Shown here: positions 34,546 to 43,770 of the stretch, piece by piece
How the letters are laid out: every line of letters begins with the position of its first letter
How positions within the stretch are numbered: the stretch's first letter is position 1
Source of the DNA: Rikenellaceae bacterium
GTDB taxonomy: Bacteria > Bacteroidota > Bacteroidia > Bacteroidales > Rikenellaceae
Length of the DNA: 64,000 nucleotides
Direction: 5' to 3'
Assembly: GCA_015059925.1 (NCBI GenBank)
Contig: SUZL01000001.1
Location: forward strand, 248,001-312,000
Translations under genes and position numbers: made by a program
The notes under the pieces: generated by a model
The model's input: only the letters and a program-made list of their open reading frames with translations
Database searches by the model: none
Told to the model about the DNA's origin: nothing

Positions 34546-35724
34546 ATGAAGATTTACGACTTTGACAAACCCGTCGATCGTCGCGGCTCGCACTGCGTGA
34601 AGTACGACGCTCTGCAGGAGTTTTTCGGGCAGACCGACCTGCTGCCTCTGTGGGTGGCGGATATGGATTTCGAGACACCCGACTTTATAATCGAGGCTCT
34701 CCGCAAGCGTCTCGATCACGCCGTAATGGGCTACCCGATTCAGTACGATGGCTATTGGCAGAGCGTCATCGACTGGATTCGTGAGCGCCACGGCTGGGCC
34801 GTAGAGCGCGAGTGGATGCGTTACATTCCCGGCATTGTGAAGGGTATTGCTATGGTTATCAACGCCCTGACCGAGCGAGGCGATAAGGTTATCATCCAGC
34901 CTCCTGTCTATCATCCCTTCCGTCTTGTGCCCGAGCATAGCGGCCGCGAGGTGGTGATGAATCCGCTGCGAAGAGTGGGTGATCGCTATGAGATGGATTT
35001 CGAGCAGTTGGAGCAGGTGATTGACGAGAAGTGCAAGATTCTAATCCTCGCCAACCCGCACAACCCTATCGGCATTGCGTGGGATAGGGCGACGCTCGAG
35101 CGATTGGCCGAGATTGCCGTCGAGAAGAATATTGTTGTGATCTCGGATGAGATCCACTGCGATATGGCGCTCTACGGCAACAAACATCTGCCCTTCGCAT
35201 CGGTGTCGCAGAAGGCGGCCAAGTGCAGTATCACCTTTGGCGCACCGTCAAAGACCTTTAACATAGCGGGTATCGTCAGCTCGTACGCCATCGTGCCCGA
35301 CCCTGAGCTGCGCGAGCGATTCTTCTCGTGGCTCGAGGCTGGCGAGATGGATATGGCTACGATTTTTGCTATGACGGCAACCGAGGCGGCATTCACCAAG
35401 GGCAACGAGTGGCGGAAGCAGATGCTTTCCTACGTCGAGCGTAATATCGATTTTGTCGATCAGTTCCTTAAGGAGAATATCCCCGCCGTTCGCGCCATCA
35501 AGCCCGAGGCATCGTTCCTCGTATGGCTCGACCTGTCGGGGCTGGGATTGGAGCACCACGAGGTGATCGACCTGATTACAAATGGGGCTAAGCTGGCGGT
35601 AAACGACGGCGCAATGTTCGGCCCGGGTGGCGAGCAGCACGTTCGCCTCAACGTCGGAACGCAGCGCGCGGTGCTGGAGCAGGCCCTACGACAACTCAAA
35701 ATGGCTATTGATAAACTGAAATAG
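34546..35724 (+). CDS. PatB/MalY-type C-S lyase (cystathionine beta-lyase-like aminotransferase)
   Basis: A 392-residue PLP fold-type I enzyme with MalY/PatB wording: YDALQEFFGQTDLLPLWVADMDF near 23, MGYPIQYDGYW near 61, ILANPHNPIGIAW near 166, SDEIHCDM near 200 and the PLP lysine in FGAPSKTFNIAG near 228-239. This subfamily cleaves C-S bonds of cystathionine or cysteine conjugates, releasing homocysteine or thiols with pyruvate and ammonia. It starts 4 bases after the acyl-CoA reductase and is followed after 2 bases by a pRiA4b gene. Confidence 0.9.
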   Translation: MKIYDFDKPVDRRGSHCVKYDALQEFFGQTDLLPLWVADMDFETPDFIIEALRKRLDHAVMGYPIQYDGYWQSVIDWIRERHGWAVEREWMRYIPGIVKGIAMVINALTERGDKVIIQPPVYHPFRLVPEHSGREVVMNPLRRVGDRYEMDFEQLEQVIDEKCKILILANPHNPIGIAWDRATLERLAEIAVEKNIVVISDEIHCDMALYGNKHLPFASVSQKAAKCSITFGAPSKTFNIAGIVSSYAIVPDPELRERFFSWLEAGEMDMATIFAMTATEAAFTKGNEWRKQMLSYVERNIDFVDQFLKENIPAVRAIKPEASFLVWLDLSGLGLEHHEVIDLITNGAKLAVNDGAMFGPGGEQHVRLNVGTQRAVLEQALRQLKMAIDKLK

Positions 35725-35726
35725 AT

Positions 35727-36239
35727 ATGATTTACAGATTCCGTATGCTTACGGACGAGAACGACCACTTCGTCCGCGACTTCGAGGCGGCAGCCGACTC
35801 GACGCTATTGGACCTACACGAATTCATCATCCGAATGCTCGACTACGATCCCTGTATGGCATCGTTCTTTACGGCCGACGATAGGTGGGAAAAGTTGCAG
35901 GAGTACACCTATATGGATATGGATGGCGGTATGGGCGACGGCGGCAGCGGTATGCCCAAGCCGATGGCGACGGCACGCCTATGTGATGTGCTGCACTACG
36001 TTCACGACCGTCTGATCTACGTCTTCGACCCCTTCACCGAGCGCGCCTACTTCATCGAGGTGATCGAGGCGAAGGAGGAGCAAGAGGGTATGACCTACCC
36101 GCGCCTTCAGTTCGAGCACTCGCCCGCACCCGACCAGTACGATCCCGAGGCGAGCGAGCATAGCGGCTCGATCTTCGAGGAGATGATGGGCGAATTTGGC
36201 GAGTTCGACGGCGACGACTCATACGACGATGAGTACTAA
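35727..36239 (+). CDS. pRiA4b ORF3-like protein with acidic tail
   Basis: A 170-residue protein of the pRiA4b ORF-3 (IS1096 TnpR-like) family: YRFRMLTDENDHFVRDFEA at the N-terminus, then DLHEFIIRMLDYDPCMASFF and a YVFDPFTERAYFIEV strand near 105. The final ~30 residues are strongly acidic (GEFGEFDGDDSYDDEY). Despite the name it is not a transposase; no inverted repeats flank it. Function unknown. Its 3' end overlaps miaA by 11 bases. Confidence 0.78.
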   Translation: MIYRFRMLTDENDHFVRDFEAAADSTLLDLHEFIIRMLDYDPCMASFFTADDRWEKLQEYTYMDMDGGMGDGGSGMPKPMATARLCDVLHYVHDRLIYVFDPFTERAYFIEVIEAKEEQEGMTYPRLQFEHSPAPDQYDPEASEHSGSIFEEMMGEFGEFDGDDSYDDEY

Positions 36240-37143
36240 GACACTCATAGTCATCGTGGGGCCTACGGGGTCGGGCAAGACCGACCTCTCGATCGCTGTG
36301 GCCGAGCGTTACGCCTGCCCGATAATCTCGACCGACTCGCGCCAATTCTATCGTGGCATACCCATCGGCACGGCACAGCCGACCACGGAGGAGCTTGCAA
36401 GGGTTGAGCACCACTTCATTGCATCGCACTCCTTGGAGGAGGATTTTAACTGCGGAGCGTACGAGCAGGCGGCTCTCGAGAGGCTCGCGGAGCTGTTCGC
36501 CGAGCACGATCAGGTGGTTGCCGTGGGTGGTTCGGGGCTATATGTGAAGGCTCTGTGCGAGGGTATGGACTCGATGCCCGAGGTGGATGCGGCCTTAAGG
36601 GAGGAGCTGTCGCAGCGACTGCAGACGGAAGGGTTGGAGGCTTTGTGTGAGCAGTTGCGAGAGCTTGATCCCGCCTTCTACGAGGTGGTGGATCGCAAGA
36701 ATCCCGCCCGCGTAGCGAGGGCGCTGGAGGTCTGCATCGCAACGGGACAACCCTACTCTACGCTGCGTACGGGCACGCGACGCGAGCGGCCGTTCAACAT
36801 CGTAAAGATCGGCACGACGATGGATCGAGCGGTGCTGTATGAGCGGATTGATCGCCGCGTGGATATGATGATTGAGACGGGATTGGAGCAGGAGGCTCGG
36901 GCGGTTTATCCCCTGCGACACTGCAACTCGTTGCAGACCGTTGGCTACCGCGAGATGTTCGACTATTTTGACGGCATTACCACGCGCGACGAGGCTATCG
37001 AACTCATAAAACGCAACTCGCGCCGCTACGCCAAGCGTCAACTCACTTGGTTTGGCCGCGACGGGGAGATTGAGTGGTTTTCACCCTCGGAACGGGAGAA
37101 GATTCTGGAATATATAGATTCAAAGGTTTGCACTTTGAAATAA
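36229..37143 (+). CDS. miaA: tRNA dimethylallyltransferase MiaA
   Basis: A 304-residue enzyme that isopentenylates A37 of UNN-decoding tRNAs. The ATG at 36229 gives MSTKTLIVIVGPTGSGKTDL with the P-loop at ~11-18; an earlier in-frame Met (36196) lies in the acidic tail of the previous gene and is rejected. STDSRQFYRGIPIGTAQPT (~36) and VGGSGLYVKALCEG (~97) are DMAPP/tRNA motifs, and SLQTVGYREMFDYFDG (~236) is the C-terminal signature. The next gene is a tRNA-Leu(UAA), a plausible substrate for the enzyme. Confidence 0.96.
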   Translation: MSTKTLIVIVGPTGSGKTDLSIAVAERYACPIISTDSRQFYRGIPIGTAQPTTEELARVEHHFIASHSLEEDFNCGAYEQAALERLAELFAEHDQVVAVGGSGLYVKALCEGMDSMPEVDAALREELSQRLQTEGLEALCEQLRELDPAFYEVVDRKNPARVARALEVCIATGQPYSTLRTGTRRERPFNIVKIGTTMDRAVLYERIDRRVDMMIETGLEQEARAVYPLRHCNSLQTVGYREMFDYFDGITTRDEAIELIKRNSRRYAKRQLTWFGRDGEIEWFSPSEREKILEYIDSKVCTLK

Positions 37144-37157
37144 TTTTGCTACTTTTG
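37127..37157 (+). promoter_or_regulatory. Promoter of tRNA-Leu
   Basis: TTTG (37127-37130), 19 bases, TACTTTTG (37150-37157); overlaps the end of miaA. Confidence 0.8.
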
Positions 37158-37187
37158 TCGCGTCTTACCTTACAAGGTTAAGCGGTT

Positions 37188-37273
37188 GCTCGAATGGTGG
37201 AATAGGTAGACACGCCGGACTTAAAATCCTGTGGCCAGTAATGGCCGTGCCGGTTCGACCCCGGCTTCGAGTA
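37188..37273 (+). tRNA. tRNA-Leu (UAA)
   Basis: 86 bases with the long variable arm of a class II tRNA. Acceptor arms GCTCGAA (37188-37194) and TTCGAGT (37266-37272) pair with one G.U; the anticodon loop is CTTAAAA (anticodon TAA); T-arm GGTTCGACCCC. CCA is not encoded (the genome reads ACCT). Confidence 0.95.
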
Positions 37274-37277
37274 CCTA

Positions 37278-37315
37278 AAGCGCTGATTATCAATAAGATA
37301 ATCAGCGCTTATTTT
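37278..37315. terminator. Shared terminator, tRNA-Leu and rdgB
   Basis: Long perfect stem AAGCGCTGATTAT / ATAATCAGCGCTT, T-rich on the right and serving both converging units. Confidence 0.9.
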
Positions 37316-37319
37316 ATTC

Positions 37320-37898
37320 TCAAATCTTCTCTTGCAGGAACTCCGCCAACTTTCTGACGGCCCGTCCGCGATGCGAAATAGCGTTTTTCTCCTCACCACT
37401 CATCTGGGCAAAAGTCCTGTCGCCGCCCTCAGGATAGAACAGCGGATCGTAGCCAAAACCTCCCTCGCCGTGCTGCTCGGTGGCAATCGCACCACGAACG
37501 ATTCCCTCAAAGAGATACTCCTCACCATCCAAAATCAGCGCTACAGCCGTTCGGAACTGCGCTGCGCGATTCTCTGTGCCGCTGAGTCGCTCCAGCAGAA
37601 GACGTTTGTTAGCCTCATCGTCGTGGCCATCGGTCGCATAACGTGCCGAGCGCACCCCCGGCTCGCCACCCAGAGCATCAACCTCCAAACCCGTATCATC
37701 GGCAAAGCAATCGAGCCCCGTGCGGGCGTAGATATAGCGCGCCTTAGAGAGCGCATTACCCTCGAGCGTAGGCTCATTCTCGGGAATATCCTCCGTAATG
37801 CCGCACTCACGCAGCGACACAATATCAAAACTGTTGCCCACTACCTGACGCACTTCGTCCAGCTTATGGGCGTTATTCGTTGCAAAAACTATCTTCAT
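37320..37898 (-). CDS. rdgB: Non-canonical purine NTP pyrophosphatase (RdgB/HAM1)
   Basis: A 192-residue enzyme hydrolysing dITP, XTP and ITP to monophosphates to keep them out of DNA. Motifs: [11 protein letters not shown] (~5-15), the catalytic [25 protein letters not shown] (~64-88) and SHRGRA (~178) near the C-terminus. It is the last gene of HAD-symporter-rdgB, 4 bases behind the symporter. Confidence 0.96.
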   Translation of the reverse strand: MKIVFATNNAHKLDEVRQVVGNSFDIVSLRECGITEDIPENEPTLEGNALSKARYIYARTGLDCFADDTGLEVDALGGEPGVRSARYATDGHDDEANKRLLLERLSGTENRAAQFRTAVALILDGEEYLFEGIVRGAIATEQHGEGGFGYDPLFYPEGGDRTFAQMSGEEKNAISHRGRAVRKLAEFLQEKI

Positions 37899-37902
37899 AA
37901 CA

Positions 37903-39063
37903 CTATTTATTCCATTTCACACGATCGACAATAGCCGCCAAAGCGCCATCACCCGTTACGTTACAAGCCGTACCGAAGCTATCCATAGCGATATAGAGCG
38001 AGATCATCAGCACCTGATCCTCGGCCGTGAAGCCAAGCATTGAGGCCAATACACCGAGTGCCGCCATAATAGCACCTCCGGGAACACCCGCCGCAGCCAC
38101 CATCGTGATGGCAAGCATACATATAAAGCCGAAGAACATACCAAAATCGTAGTCGATACCCTGCATCAACATCAGCGCCAAAGCACAAGCAACGATCTTG
38201 AGCATACTCCCCGACATATGGATCGTAGCACACAGCGGAATGACAAATCCCGACACCTCATCGCTAACACCCATACGGCGCGACTGTGCCAGCGTCACGG
38301 GGATCGTAGCGGCCGAAGACTGCGTTCCGAGAGCCGTAAAGTAGGCCGGCAGCATCGTCGAGAGCATACGGAAAGGATTGCGATGCGAGACAGCGCCCGA
38401 GACTGCGTAAAGGAGAATCAACCAGACGATATGCAGCACGAAGATCACGCCTATGATCTTGATAAAGACGCTGATAACATACATCACCTCACCCGCTGCG
38501 GTCATATCGAGGAAAATGCCGAAGATATAGAGCGGCAGAAGAGGGATTATGACCGACTCGATGGTCATCGTAACCAGATCGCCAAACTCCTTGGCTACGC
38601 CGCGCAGCGTATCGCCACTCTTCATATAGGCCAACCCCAAACCCAGCATAAAGGCCAGCACGAGGGCTGTCATAACGCTCATCAGGGGGGCTATCTCGAT
38701 GGTGAAATAGGGAGCAAGTTTAGTGGTCTCGGCTGCATCGAGTGCTATGCGGGCATCGATAAGATGGGGGAAGGTGATGGCGCCCGTAAGGTAAGCCGCA
38801 ACGCCCGCCACGATGGTCGAGCCGTAGGCCAGAGCCACCGTCAGCAGCAACATACGACCTGCGCCACGACCGATGTCTGCAATCGCGGGGGTTACCATAC
38901 CCACGATAATGAGCGGTATAAGGAAGCCGAGCAGCTGGCTGAATACGGAGTTAAAGGTAAGGAACGTGCGCACCGACCAGTCGGGCATAACGCCTCCGAG
39001 TGCTACGCCCAATGCAATGGCGATGATGATTCGCGGCAAGAGGCCGAGTTTGATCTTTTTCAA
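37903..39063 (-). CDS. Sodium/proton:dicarboxylate (DAACS family) symporter
   Basis: A 386-residue membrane protein with about eight helices and two hairpin regions as in GltPh. Family signals include [23 protein letters not shown] (~46-68), [15 protein letters not shown] (~243-257; the serine-rich hairpin HP1), and [13 protein letters not shown] (~328; HP2 in place of the usual VGVPGG). Substrates of this family are glutamate, aspartate, serine/threonine (SstT) or C4-dicarboxylates; the sequence does not decide. Between HAD and rdgB genes with short gaps. Confidence 0.88.
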   Translation of the reverse strand: MKKIKLGLLPRIIIAIALGVALGGVMPDWSVRTFLTFNSVFSQLLGFLIPLIIVGMVTPAIADIGRGAGRMLLLTVALAYGSTIVAGVAAYLTGAITFPHLIDARIALDAAETTKLAPYFTIEIAPLMSVMTALVLAFMLGLGLAYMKSGDTLRGVAKEFGDLVTMTIESVIIPLLPLYIFGIFLDMTAAGEVMYVISVFIKIIGVIFVLHIVWLILLYAVSGAVSHRNPFRMLSTMLPAYFTALGTQSSAATIPVTLAQSRRMGVSDEVSGFVIPLCATIHMSGSMLKIVACALALMLMQGIDYDFGMFFGFICMLAITMVAAAGVPGGAIMAALGVLASMLGFTAEDQVLMISLYIAMDSFGTACNVTGDGALAAIVDRVKWNK

Positions 39064-39084
39064 TTTATGACGGTTTTATGTGAT

Positions 39085-39921
39085 TTACAACTTTTCTGTC
39101 TCCAGCTCCTGCAGACGCAGATCGGCAGCGATCTTGTCGATGATAGTCTTGACGACGGTGTCGATCTCAGAGCCCTCGGAGTAGTCGGCCGAGCAGACGA
39201 AATTGACACGATTGTCGCGGATGAGCGTGTTCATCTCCTTGCGCTTGCCCTTGTCAGCCGGGTTATAGACCGCAATGGAGTGGCCACCGTAATTCTTCAC
39301 AAGACGCATACAGGGGATGTCGGTCATTCCGTCGCCGACGTAGATCATACGGCGGAACGGCACCGGGCGACGGCTCTCCTCCATATATTCGTTCACCTTG
39401 CGCGTGTCATAGACCGACTCGACGCCCTTGTTGATCTTGAAGATAAACTGCGTCTTGTTGGTGTAGTTCACCGCAACGGCGGGCCAATAGGCGATGCCAT
39501 CGACATTGTAGAGGAACGAGCAGGCATAGATGTGCTTGAACTCCTTGGCGATGGATGTGCCCTCGATGATCTCCTTCATACCCGACGAATTGACATAGTG
39601 CAGAAGGCGGATGCCGCGCTCCTTGGCGTAGGCATTCATTCGGGGAAACCACTCCTCAACACCGTCGTAGTAGCGGATGTTGCGGCCCGAGACTTGGAAC
39701 GCCTCACGACGAAGCGAGAGTCCCTTGCTCTGTGCCTCCTGAATCATTCGTGCCATATATGCCAGAACGGGATCGGCATCCTGCGTCTGGGCCAACACGT
39801 TAGCATCGTTCCAGAACTCCTTATTGCTCTTGCCGACGGCGGGGATGAAGTCATACTCCTGCATATTGCCCGGCGCGAGCGTACCATCGAAATCGTATAT
39901 GAGTGCTACGGTGTACTCCAT
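39085..39921 (-). CDS. HAD-superfamily hydrolase
   Basis: A 278-residue protein with motif I YDFDGTLAPG (~9-18), motif II around HYVNSSGMKE (~106), and motif IV VGDGMTDIPCM (~207-217) with the acidic pair for Mg2+. A large cap (~20-100) suits a C1-type phosphatase like phosphoserine-phosphatase relatives. Substrate unknown. It leads the HAD-symporter-rdgB run; a TATATTTG box is at 39944-39951 (minus strand). Confidence 0.82.
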   Translation of the reverse strand: MEYTVALIYDFDGTLAPGNMQEYDFIPAVGKSNKEFWNDANVLAQTQDADPVLAYMARMIQEAQSKGLSLRREAFQVSGRNIRYYDGVEEWFPRMNAYAKERGIRLLHYVNSSGMKEIIEGTSIAKEFKHIYACSFLYNVDGIAYWPAVAVNYTNKTQFIFKINKGVESVYDTRKVNEYMEESRRPVPFRRMIYVGDGMTDIPCMRLVKNYGGHSIAVYNPADKGKRKEMNTLIRDNRVNFVCSADYSEGSEIDTVVKTIIDKIAADLRLQELETEKL

Positions 39922-39994
39922 AATGTTATAACATTTGCAAATTTAACAAATATACGATTTTTTTATCACATCTCATAGCCTATAAGCAAAAAAA

Positions 39995-40024
39995 GCGGAG
40001 CCTCTTACGAAAAAGATGCTCCGC
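39995..40024 (-). terminator. Terminator of the NfnAB pair
   Basis: GCGGAGC / GCTCCGC stem followed by T7 on the minus strand, 21 bases past the stop. Confidence 0.85.
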
Positions 40025-40044
40025 CAATATAGAATATGCAATTT

Positions 40045-41430
40045 TTACTTGCTCTTGATATACTCGTCGATAGCCTTCGCTGCACGACGACCTGCGCCCA
40101 TCGCAAGAATCACCGTCGCAGCACCCGTAACGGCATCGCCACCTGCGAAGACTCCCTCGCGGGTTGTTGCGCCATTCTCGTCGGCCACGATGCAGCCTCG
40201 GCGGTTGGTCTCAAGGCCTCGGGTTGTGCTCTTGAGCAGAGGATTGGGCGAAGTACCCAGAGCCATAATCACAACATCGCAAGGAATATCAAAATCCGAG
40301 CCCTGCTTAACAACGGGAGAACGACGGCCGCTCTCATCAGGCTCGCCCAACTCCATCTCGACGCAGCTCAGGCCCGTAACCCAGCCCTTCTCGTCGCCAT
40401 TTACGCGCGTGGGGTTGGTCAGCATACGGAACTCGATGCCCTCCTCCTTGGCGTGGTGCACCTCCTCGCGACGTGCGGGAAGCTCAGCCTCCGAGCGGCG
40501 GTAGATGATCGTAGCCTCTGCGCCCAGACGCTTGGCTGTACGAACTGCATCCATTGCGACATTTCCGCCACCTACGACAGCCACACGCTTGCCGACATAG
40601 ATCGGCGTGTCGTACTCATCATCGTAGGCACGCATCAGATTGGCACGTGTGAGGAACTCATTGGCCGAGACGACACCATTCAGATTCTCGCCCTCGATAC
40701 CCATAAATCGGGGCAGGCCAGCTCCCGAGCCGATAAAGACGGCCGAGAAGCCCTCGCGGTCGAGCAGATCGTCGATCGTGATGGTGCGGCCGACGATAAC
40801 GTCGGTTTCGAACTTAACACCTACGCGGCTCAGATCCTCAATCTCACGAGCCACGATCTTCTGTTTGGGCAGGCGGAACTCGGGAATACCATAGACCAGC
40901 ACACCGCCCAGTTTATGCAGCGCCTCGAAGACCGTAACGTCATAGCCCATCTTGGCCAAATCGAACGCACAGGCCAATCCCGACGGGCCGCTACCGATGA
41001 CGGCAACGCGCTTGCCGTTGGGGGTAATCTCTGCCGATCCCTTGCCGCCATTATCCAGACTCCAGTCGCCAACGAAGCGCTCCAGCTTGCCGATAGCCAC
41101 TGGCTCACCCTTGATACCCAAGATGCACGAGCCCTCGCACTGCGTCTCCTGCGGGCATACGCGGCCGCAGATGCTCGGCAGCGAGCTATCCTCGGCGATG
41201 ATGGCCGAAGCCTTGGCGAAGTCGCCTTCAGCCAGAGAGTGGATAAAGGCGGGGATATTGATATTTACGGGGCACGCCGCTACGCAGCGCGGATTCTTAC
41301 AATTCAAACAACGCGAGGCCTCCAACTGAGCCTCCTCGGCATTATAGCCATAGCACACCTCTTCAAAGTTGGTGGCGCGCACTGCGGGATCCTGCTCGCG
41401 TACGCTTACACGTGCAATTTTATTTGCCAT
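40045..41430 (-). CDS. NfnB-like / glutamate-synthase small-subunit-like flavoprotein
   Basis: A 461-residue protein from ATG 41430 (MANKIARVSVREQDP); the longer frame upstream overlaps the partner gene and is rejected. N-terminal Fe-S domain with CLNCKNPRCVAACPVNINIP (~41) and CGRVCPQETQCEGSC (~88), then FAD motif VIGSGPSGLACAFDLAKMGYDV (~146) and NADPH motif VVGGGNVAMDAVRTAKRLGA (~286). Alone it would be called GltA/GltD-like, but the preceding gene is the small diaflavin subunit, so the pair matches NfnAB/SudAB: ferredoxin-NADP+ and NADH-coupled electron bifurcation. No glutamate synthase large subunit is present nearby. Confidence 0.85.
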   Translation of the reverse strand: MANKIARVSVREQDPAVRATNFEEVCYGYNAEEAQLEASRCLNCKNPRCVAACPVNINIPAFIHSLAEGDFAKASAIIAEDSSLPSICGRVCPQETQCEGSCILGIKGEPVAIGKLERFVGDWSLDNGGKGSAEITPNGKRVAVIGSGPSGLACAFDLAKMGYDVTVFEALHKLGGVLVYGIPEFRLPKQKIVAREIEDLSRVGVKFETDVIVGRTITIDDLLDREGFSAVFIGSGAGLPRFMGIEGENLNGVVSANEFLTRANLMRAYDDEYDTPIYVGKRVAVVGGGNVAMDAVRTAKRLGAEATIIYRRSEAELPARREEVHHAKEEGIEFRMLTNPTRVNGDEKGWVTGLSCVEMELGEPDESGRRSPVVKQGSDFDIPCDVVIMALGTSPNPLLKSTTRGLETNRRGCIVADENGATTREGVFAGGDAVTGAATVILAMGAGRRAAKAIDEYIKSK

Positions 41431-41434
41431 AGCC

Positions 41435-42301
41435 TTAGAAACAATTACAGTGGTGATTATGTTTTTCCGTAGCCTCGCCCTCTTGACGGCGATACATAGC
41501 CTGACGACGCATAGCCTCGTCGAAATCGACCTTATGGCCATCGAACTCGGGGCCATCAACACAAGTGAAGAGGGTCTTGCCATCGACACTCACGCGGCAC
41601 GCACCGCACATTCCCGTGCCATCGACCATAAGGGCGTTGAGCGATACGGTCGTGGGCAACGAATACTCGCGCGTGGTGAGCGTAACGAACTTCATCATAA
41701 TCATCGGTCCGATAGCTACGCACTCATCATACGACTTATGCTCGTTATCGATCAGATCCTTGATCTTGGCCGTAACCATACCCTTGAATCCGGCCGAGCC
41801 ATCGTCGGTAGCGATGTAGAGATTCTCGGCCACAGCCTCCATCTCCGAGGTATAGATCAACATCGACGCGGTCTTGGCTCCGATGATCACATCGGCCTTG
41901 CAGCCGTGCTCCGAGAGCCACTTCACCTGCGGATAAACGGGTGCTGTACCCACGCCTCCCGCTACGAAGAGGTAACGACGTGAGCGAAGCTCCTCTGCCG
42001 AGAGGTGAACAAACTCCGAAGGATTACCAAGCGGGCCTGCGAAGTCGGCAATCGAATCGCCAACCTCCAGAGTACACAGCTTGCGCGTTGAGACGCCAAT
42101 GGTTTGAATTACGATGGTTACCGTGCCATCTGCCTTATCATAATCGGCAATGGTCAGAGGCACACGCTCGCCAGTTTCGTCCACGCGGACGATAACGAAC
42201 TGGCCGGGCAGGGCACTTTGCGCCACACGCGGAGCCTCGATGCGCAGCAGATAGATGTTATCGGCAAGCGCTCTCTTTTCTACAATTTTGAACATAAGCA
42301 T
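41435..42301 (-). CDS. NfnA-like sulfide/dihydroorotate dehydrogenase-type FAD/NAD-binding subunit
   Basis: A 288-residue protein of the PyrK/SudB group: FAD-binding barrel with PGQFVIVRVDETGERVPLTI (~32-51), NAD-binding FVAGGVGTAPVYPQVKWL (~111), and a C-terminal 2Fe-2S loop MVDGTGMCGACRVSVDGKTLFTCVDG (~224, four Cys). An unusual HNHHCNCF end adds further Cys/His. Met-3 (42295) is an equally good start. It is 4 bases ahead of the large subunit. Its upstream neighbour in the same direction, DUF1573, ends 64 bases away. Confidence 0.87.
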   Translation of the reverse strand: MLMFKIVEKRALADNIYLLRIEAPRVAQSALPGQFVIVRVDETGERVPLTIADYDKADGTVTIVIQTIGVSTRKLCTLEVGDSIADFAGPLGNPSEFVHLSAEELRSRRYLFVAGGVGTAPVYPQVKWLSEHGCKADVIIGAKTASMLIYTSEMEAVAENLYIATDDGSAGFKGMVTAKIKDLIDNEHKSYDECVAIGPMIMMKFVTLTTREYSLPTTVSLNALMVDGTGMCGACRVSVDGKTLFTCVDGPEFDGHKVDFDEAMRRQAMYRRQEGEATEKHNHHCNCF

Positions 42302-42365
42302 TTGGAGCTATCACAAGCTCGATGATTTCCTAACTAACTATCCTAACTATTGTTGTTTTTTCGGT

Positions 42366-43466
42366 CTAATCAATCACGATGGCCGTAACTCTTACCGAGT
42401 GCATCGGGCGGGCGGGATCGTTGGTAATAATTTTTAAGCGATCAACCCACAAACCATAGTCGCAAGCGGCGGTATTGAGCGTCAATGTAAGCGTTTTTCT
42501 TTCGCCTGCTTTCACTCTATCACCCACCTTAAGCGAGCATCCGAGCGCACCGTTTTGCCACTCTACCGCCCTGATTATCAGATCAGTTTCACCCTCATTC
42601 AGGAGTTCTATGGTGGCATCGGTTACGGTTTTACCGTGTTTTACGTCGCCAAATTTAATAATTTTTTTTGATATATCGCTATTTGGCACCATAATATCGT
42701 CGGGAGCGGCGTCGAACTTATCGATCGCAACGACGCTGGCGGTAAAGAGCGAACGGGCCGTGCGGCCATTGACAACCACATCCAGAACATCGTTCAATGT
42801 TCCATATCGACCGCTCGACTGCGCCACCGCATACGCTACGTCGAACTCTCCCTTCTGGCCAGCCTTCATAACCGCAGGGGCATCGATCGTAAGCAGGCCG
42901 CTCGACTCCTTGGGCTGCATCTTGAAAGTAGCGTCGCGCGACGAGGTGTTTATCCACCCTATCGGCTCGCTCACACGCTCACCGCGACCGACGTAGGCGA
43001 AGGTAACGAAATTTGACGACAGCCTCACACCACCGCCCATATCGAAGGGATAGAGCTCCTCGACACTCTTCTTGCGCGGGATGACGTTACCCTGCAGCGT
43101 CAGTGCCACGGGCGAGGTTGAGAGCGAGGTGAGAATCGATACTCCCTTGACGAAGCGGCCGGGACGGTTGATCGGATCGAACTTTACTTTGATCGTCCCC
43201 TTCTGGCCCGCCATAACAGGTTTGCGCGAATAGGTGGGCGTGGTACAGCCACAGCCCGTCGTTACGTCGAGGATCACGACAGGCTTGCCGCTATTGTTAG
43301 TAAAAGTGAACGTATGCTCGACACTTCCCCCATCCTCGCGGATGTCTCCGAAGTTCCAATCGCTATGATCGAAGTGAATCGCAGGCTGCGTCTGAGCCTG
43401 AATCGACACAGAAAAAAGCAGGCAAAGTGCCGCTATCGCTATTTTATAATATGGTATATTCCTCAT
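42366..43466 (-). CDS. DUF1573 protein, exported
   Basis: A 366-residue protein starting at ATG 43466 (a longer frame to 43610 runs into the tRNA-Asn gene and is rejected). A signal peptide (MRNIPYYKIAIAALCLLFSVSIQA) precedes DUF1573, an Ig-like beta-sandwich: HSDWNFGDIREDGGSVEHTF (~34), DVTTGCGCTTPTYSRKPV (~68) and GTIKVKFDPINRPG (~90); a second related domain occurs in the C-terminal half (GDVKHGKTVTDATIELLNEG). This is one of the commonest uncharacterised Bacteroidetes exported families. Function unknown. Confidence 0.82.
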   Translation of the reverse strand: MRNIPYYKIAIAALCLLFSVSIQAQTQPAIHFDHSDWNFGDIREDGGSVEHTFTFTNNSGKPVVILDVTTGCGCTTPTYSRKPVMAGQKGTIKVKFDPINRPGRFVKGVSILTSLSTSPVALTLQGNVIPRKKSVEELYPFDMGGGVRLSSNFVTFAYVGRGERVSEPIGWINTSSRDATFKMQPKESSGLLTIDAPAVMKAGQKGEFDVAYAVAQSSGRYGTLNDVLDVVVNGRTARSLFTASVVAIDKFDAAPDDIMVPNSDISKKIIKFGDVKHGKTVTDATIELLNEGETDLIIRAVEWQNGALGCSLKVGDRVKAGERKTLTLTLNTAACDYGLWVDRLKIITNDPARPMHSVRVTAIVID

Positions 43467-43511
43467 AACGGGTACAAAGTTATATTTTTTTTGAAATTTT
43501 TTATCATTTTT

Positions 43512-43543
43512 CTTGCACAATAAAAAAAAGCGCCTTATATTTG
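43512..43543 (+). promoter_or_regulatory. Promoter of the tRNA-Asn/tRNA-Val pair
   Basis: CTTG (43512-43515, one change from TTTG), 20 bases, TATATTTG (43536-43543). Confidence 0.7.
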
Positions 43544-43580
43544 CACTCGCAAAACGAAAGGTAAACGTTCTGTGATAAAC

Positions 43581-43654
43581 GCCTGAATAGCTCAGTTGGT
43601 TAGAGCACATGACTGTTAATCATGGGGTCCTAGGTTCAAGTCCTTGTTCAGGCG
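43581..43654 (+). tRNA. tRNA-Asn (GUU)
   Basis: 74 bases; acceptor GCCTGAA / TTCAGGC, D-arm AGCTCAGTTGGTTAGAGC, anticodon loop CTGTTAA (GTT), T-arm GGTTCAAGTCC. CCA not encoded. Confidence 0.95.
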
Positions 43655-43686
43655 CACGGCGTGAGACAATGTCAAACGCCACTTGA

Positions 43687-43761
43687 GGGAGTTTAGCTCA
43701 GCTGGTTCAGAGCATCTGCCTTACAAGCAGAGGGTCGGCGGTTCGAATCCGTCAACTCCCA
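43687..43761 (+). tRNA. tRNA-Val (UAC), copy 1
   Basis: 75 bases; acceptor GGGAGTT / AACTCCC, anticodon stem CTGC/GCAG with loop CTTACAA (TAC), T-arm GGTTCGAATCC. Identical to the copy at 44253-44327. Confidence 0.95.
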
Positions 43762-43770
43762 CTCATAAGC

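Noticed and set aside
36196..36228. Earlier Met start for miaA
   Set aside because: It would extend the protein into the acidic tail of the preceding gene; the P-loop-adjacent ATG at 36229 matches the family.
35727..36239. pRiA4b ORF3 gene as part of an insertion sequence
   Set aside because: The family name suggests IS1096, but there are no terminal inverted repeats or transposase, and its translation overlaps miaA.
38218..39978. 586-codon frame antisense to the symporter and HAD genes
   Set aside because: Shadow of two well-supported genes: Arg/His/Asp-rich translation without motifs.
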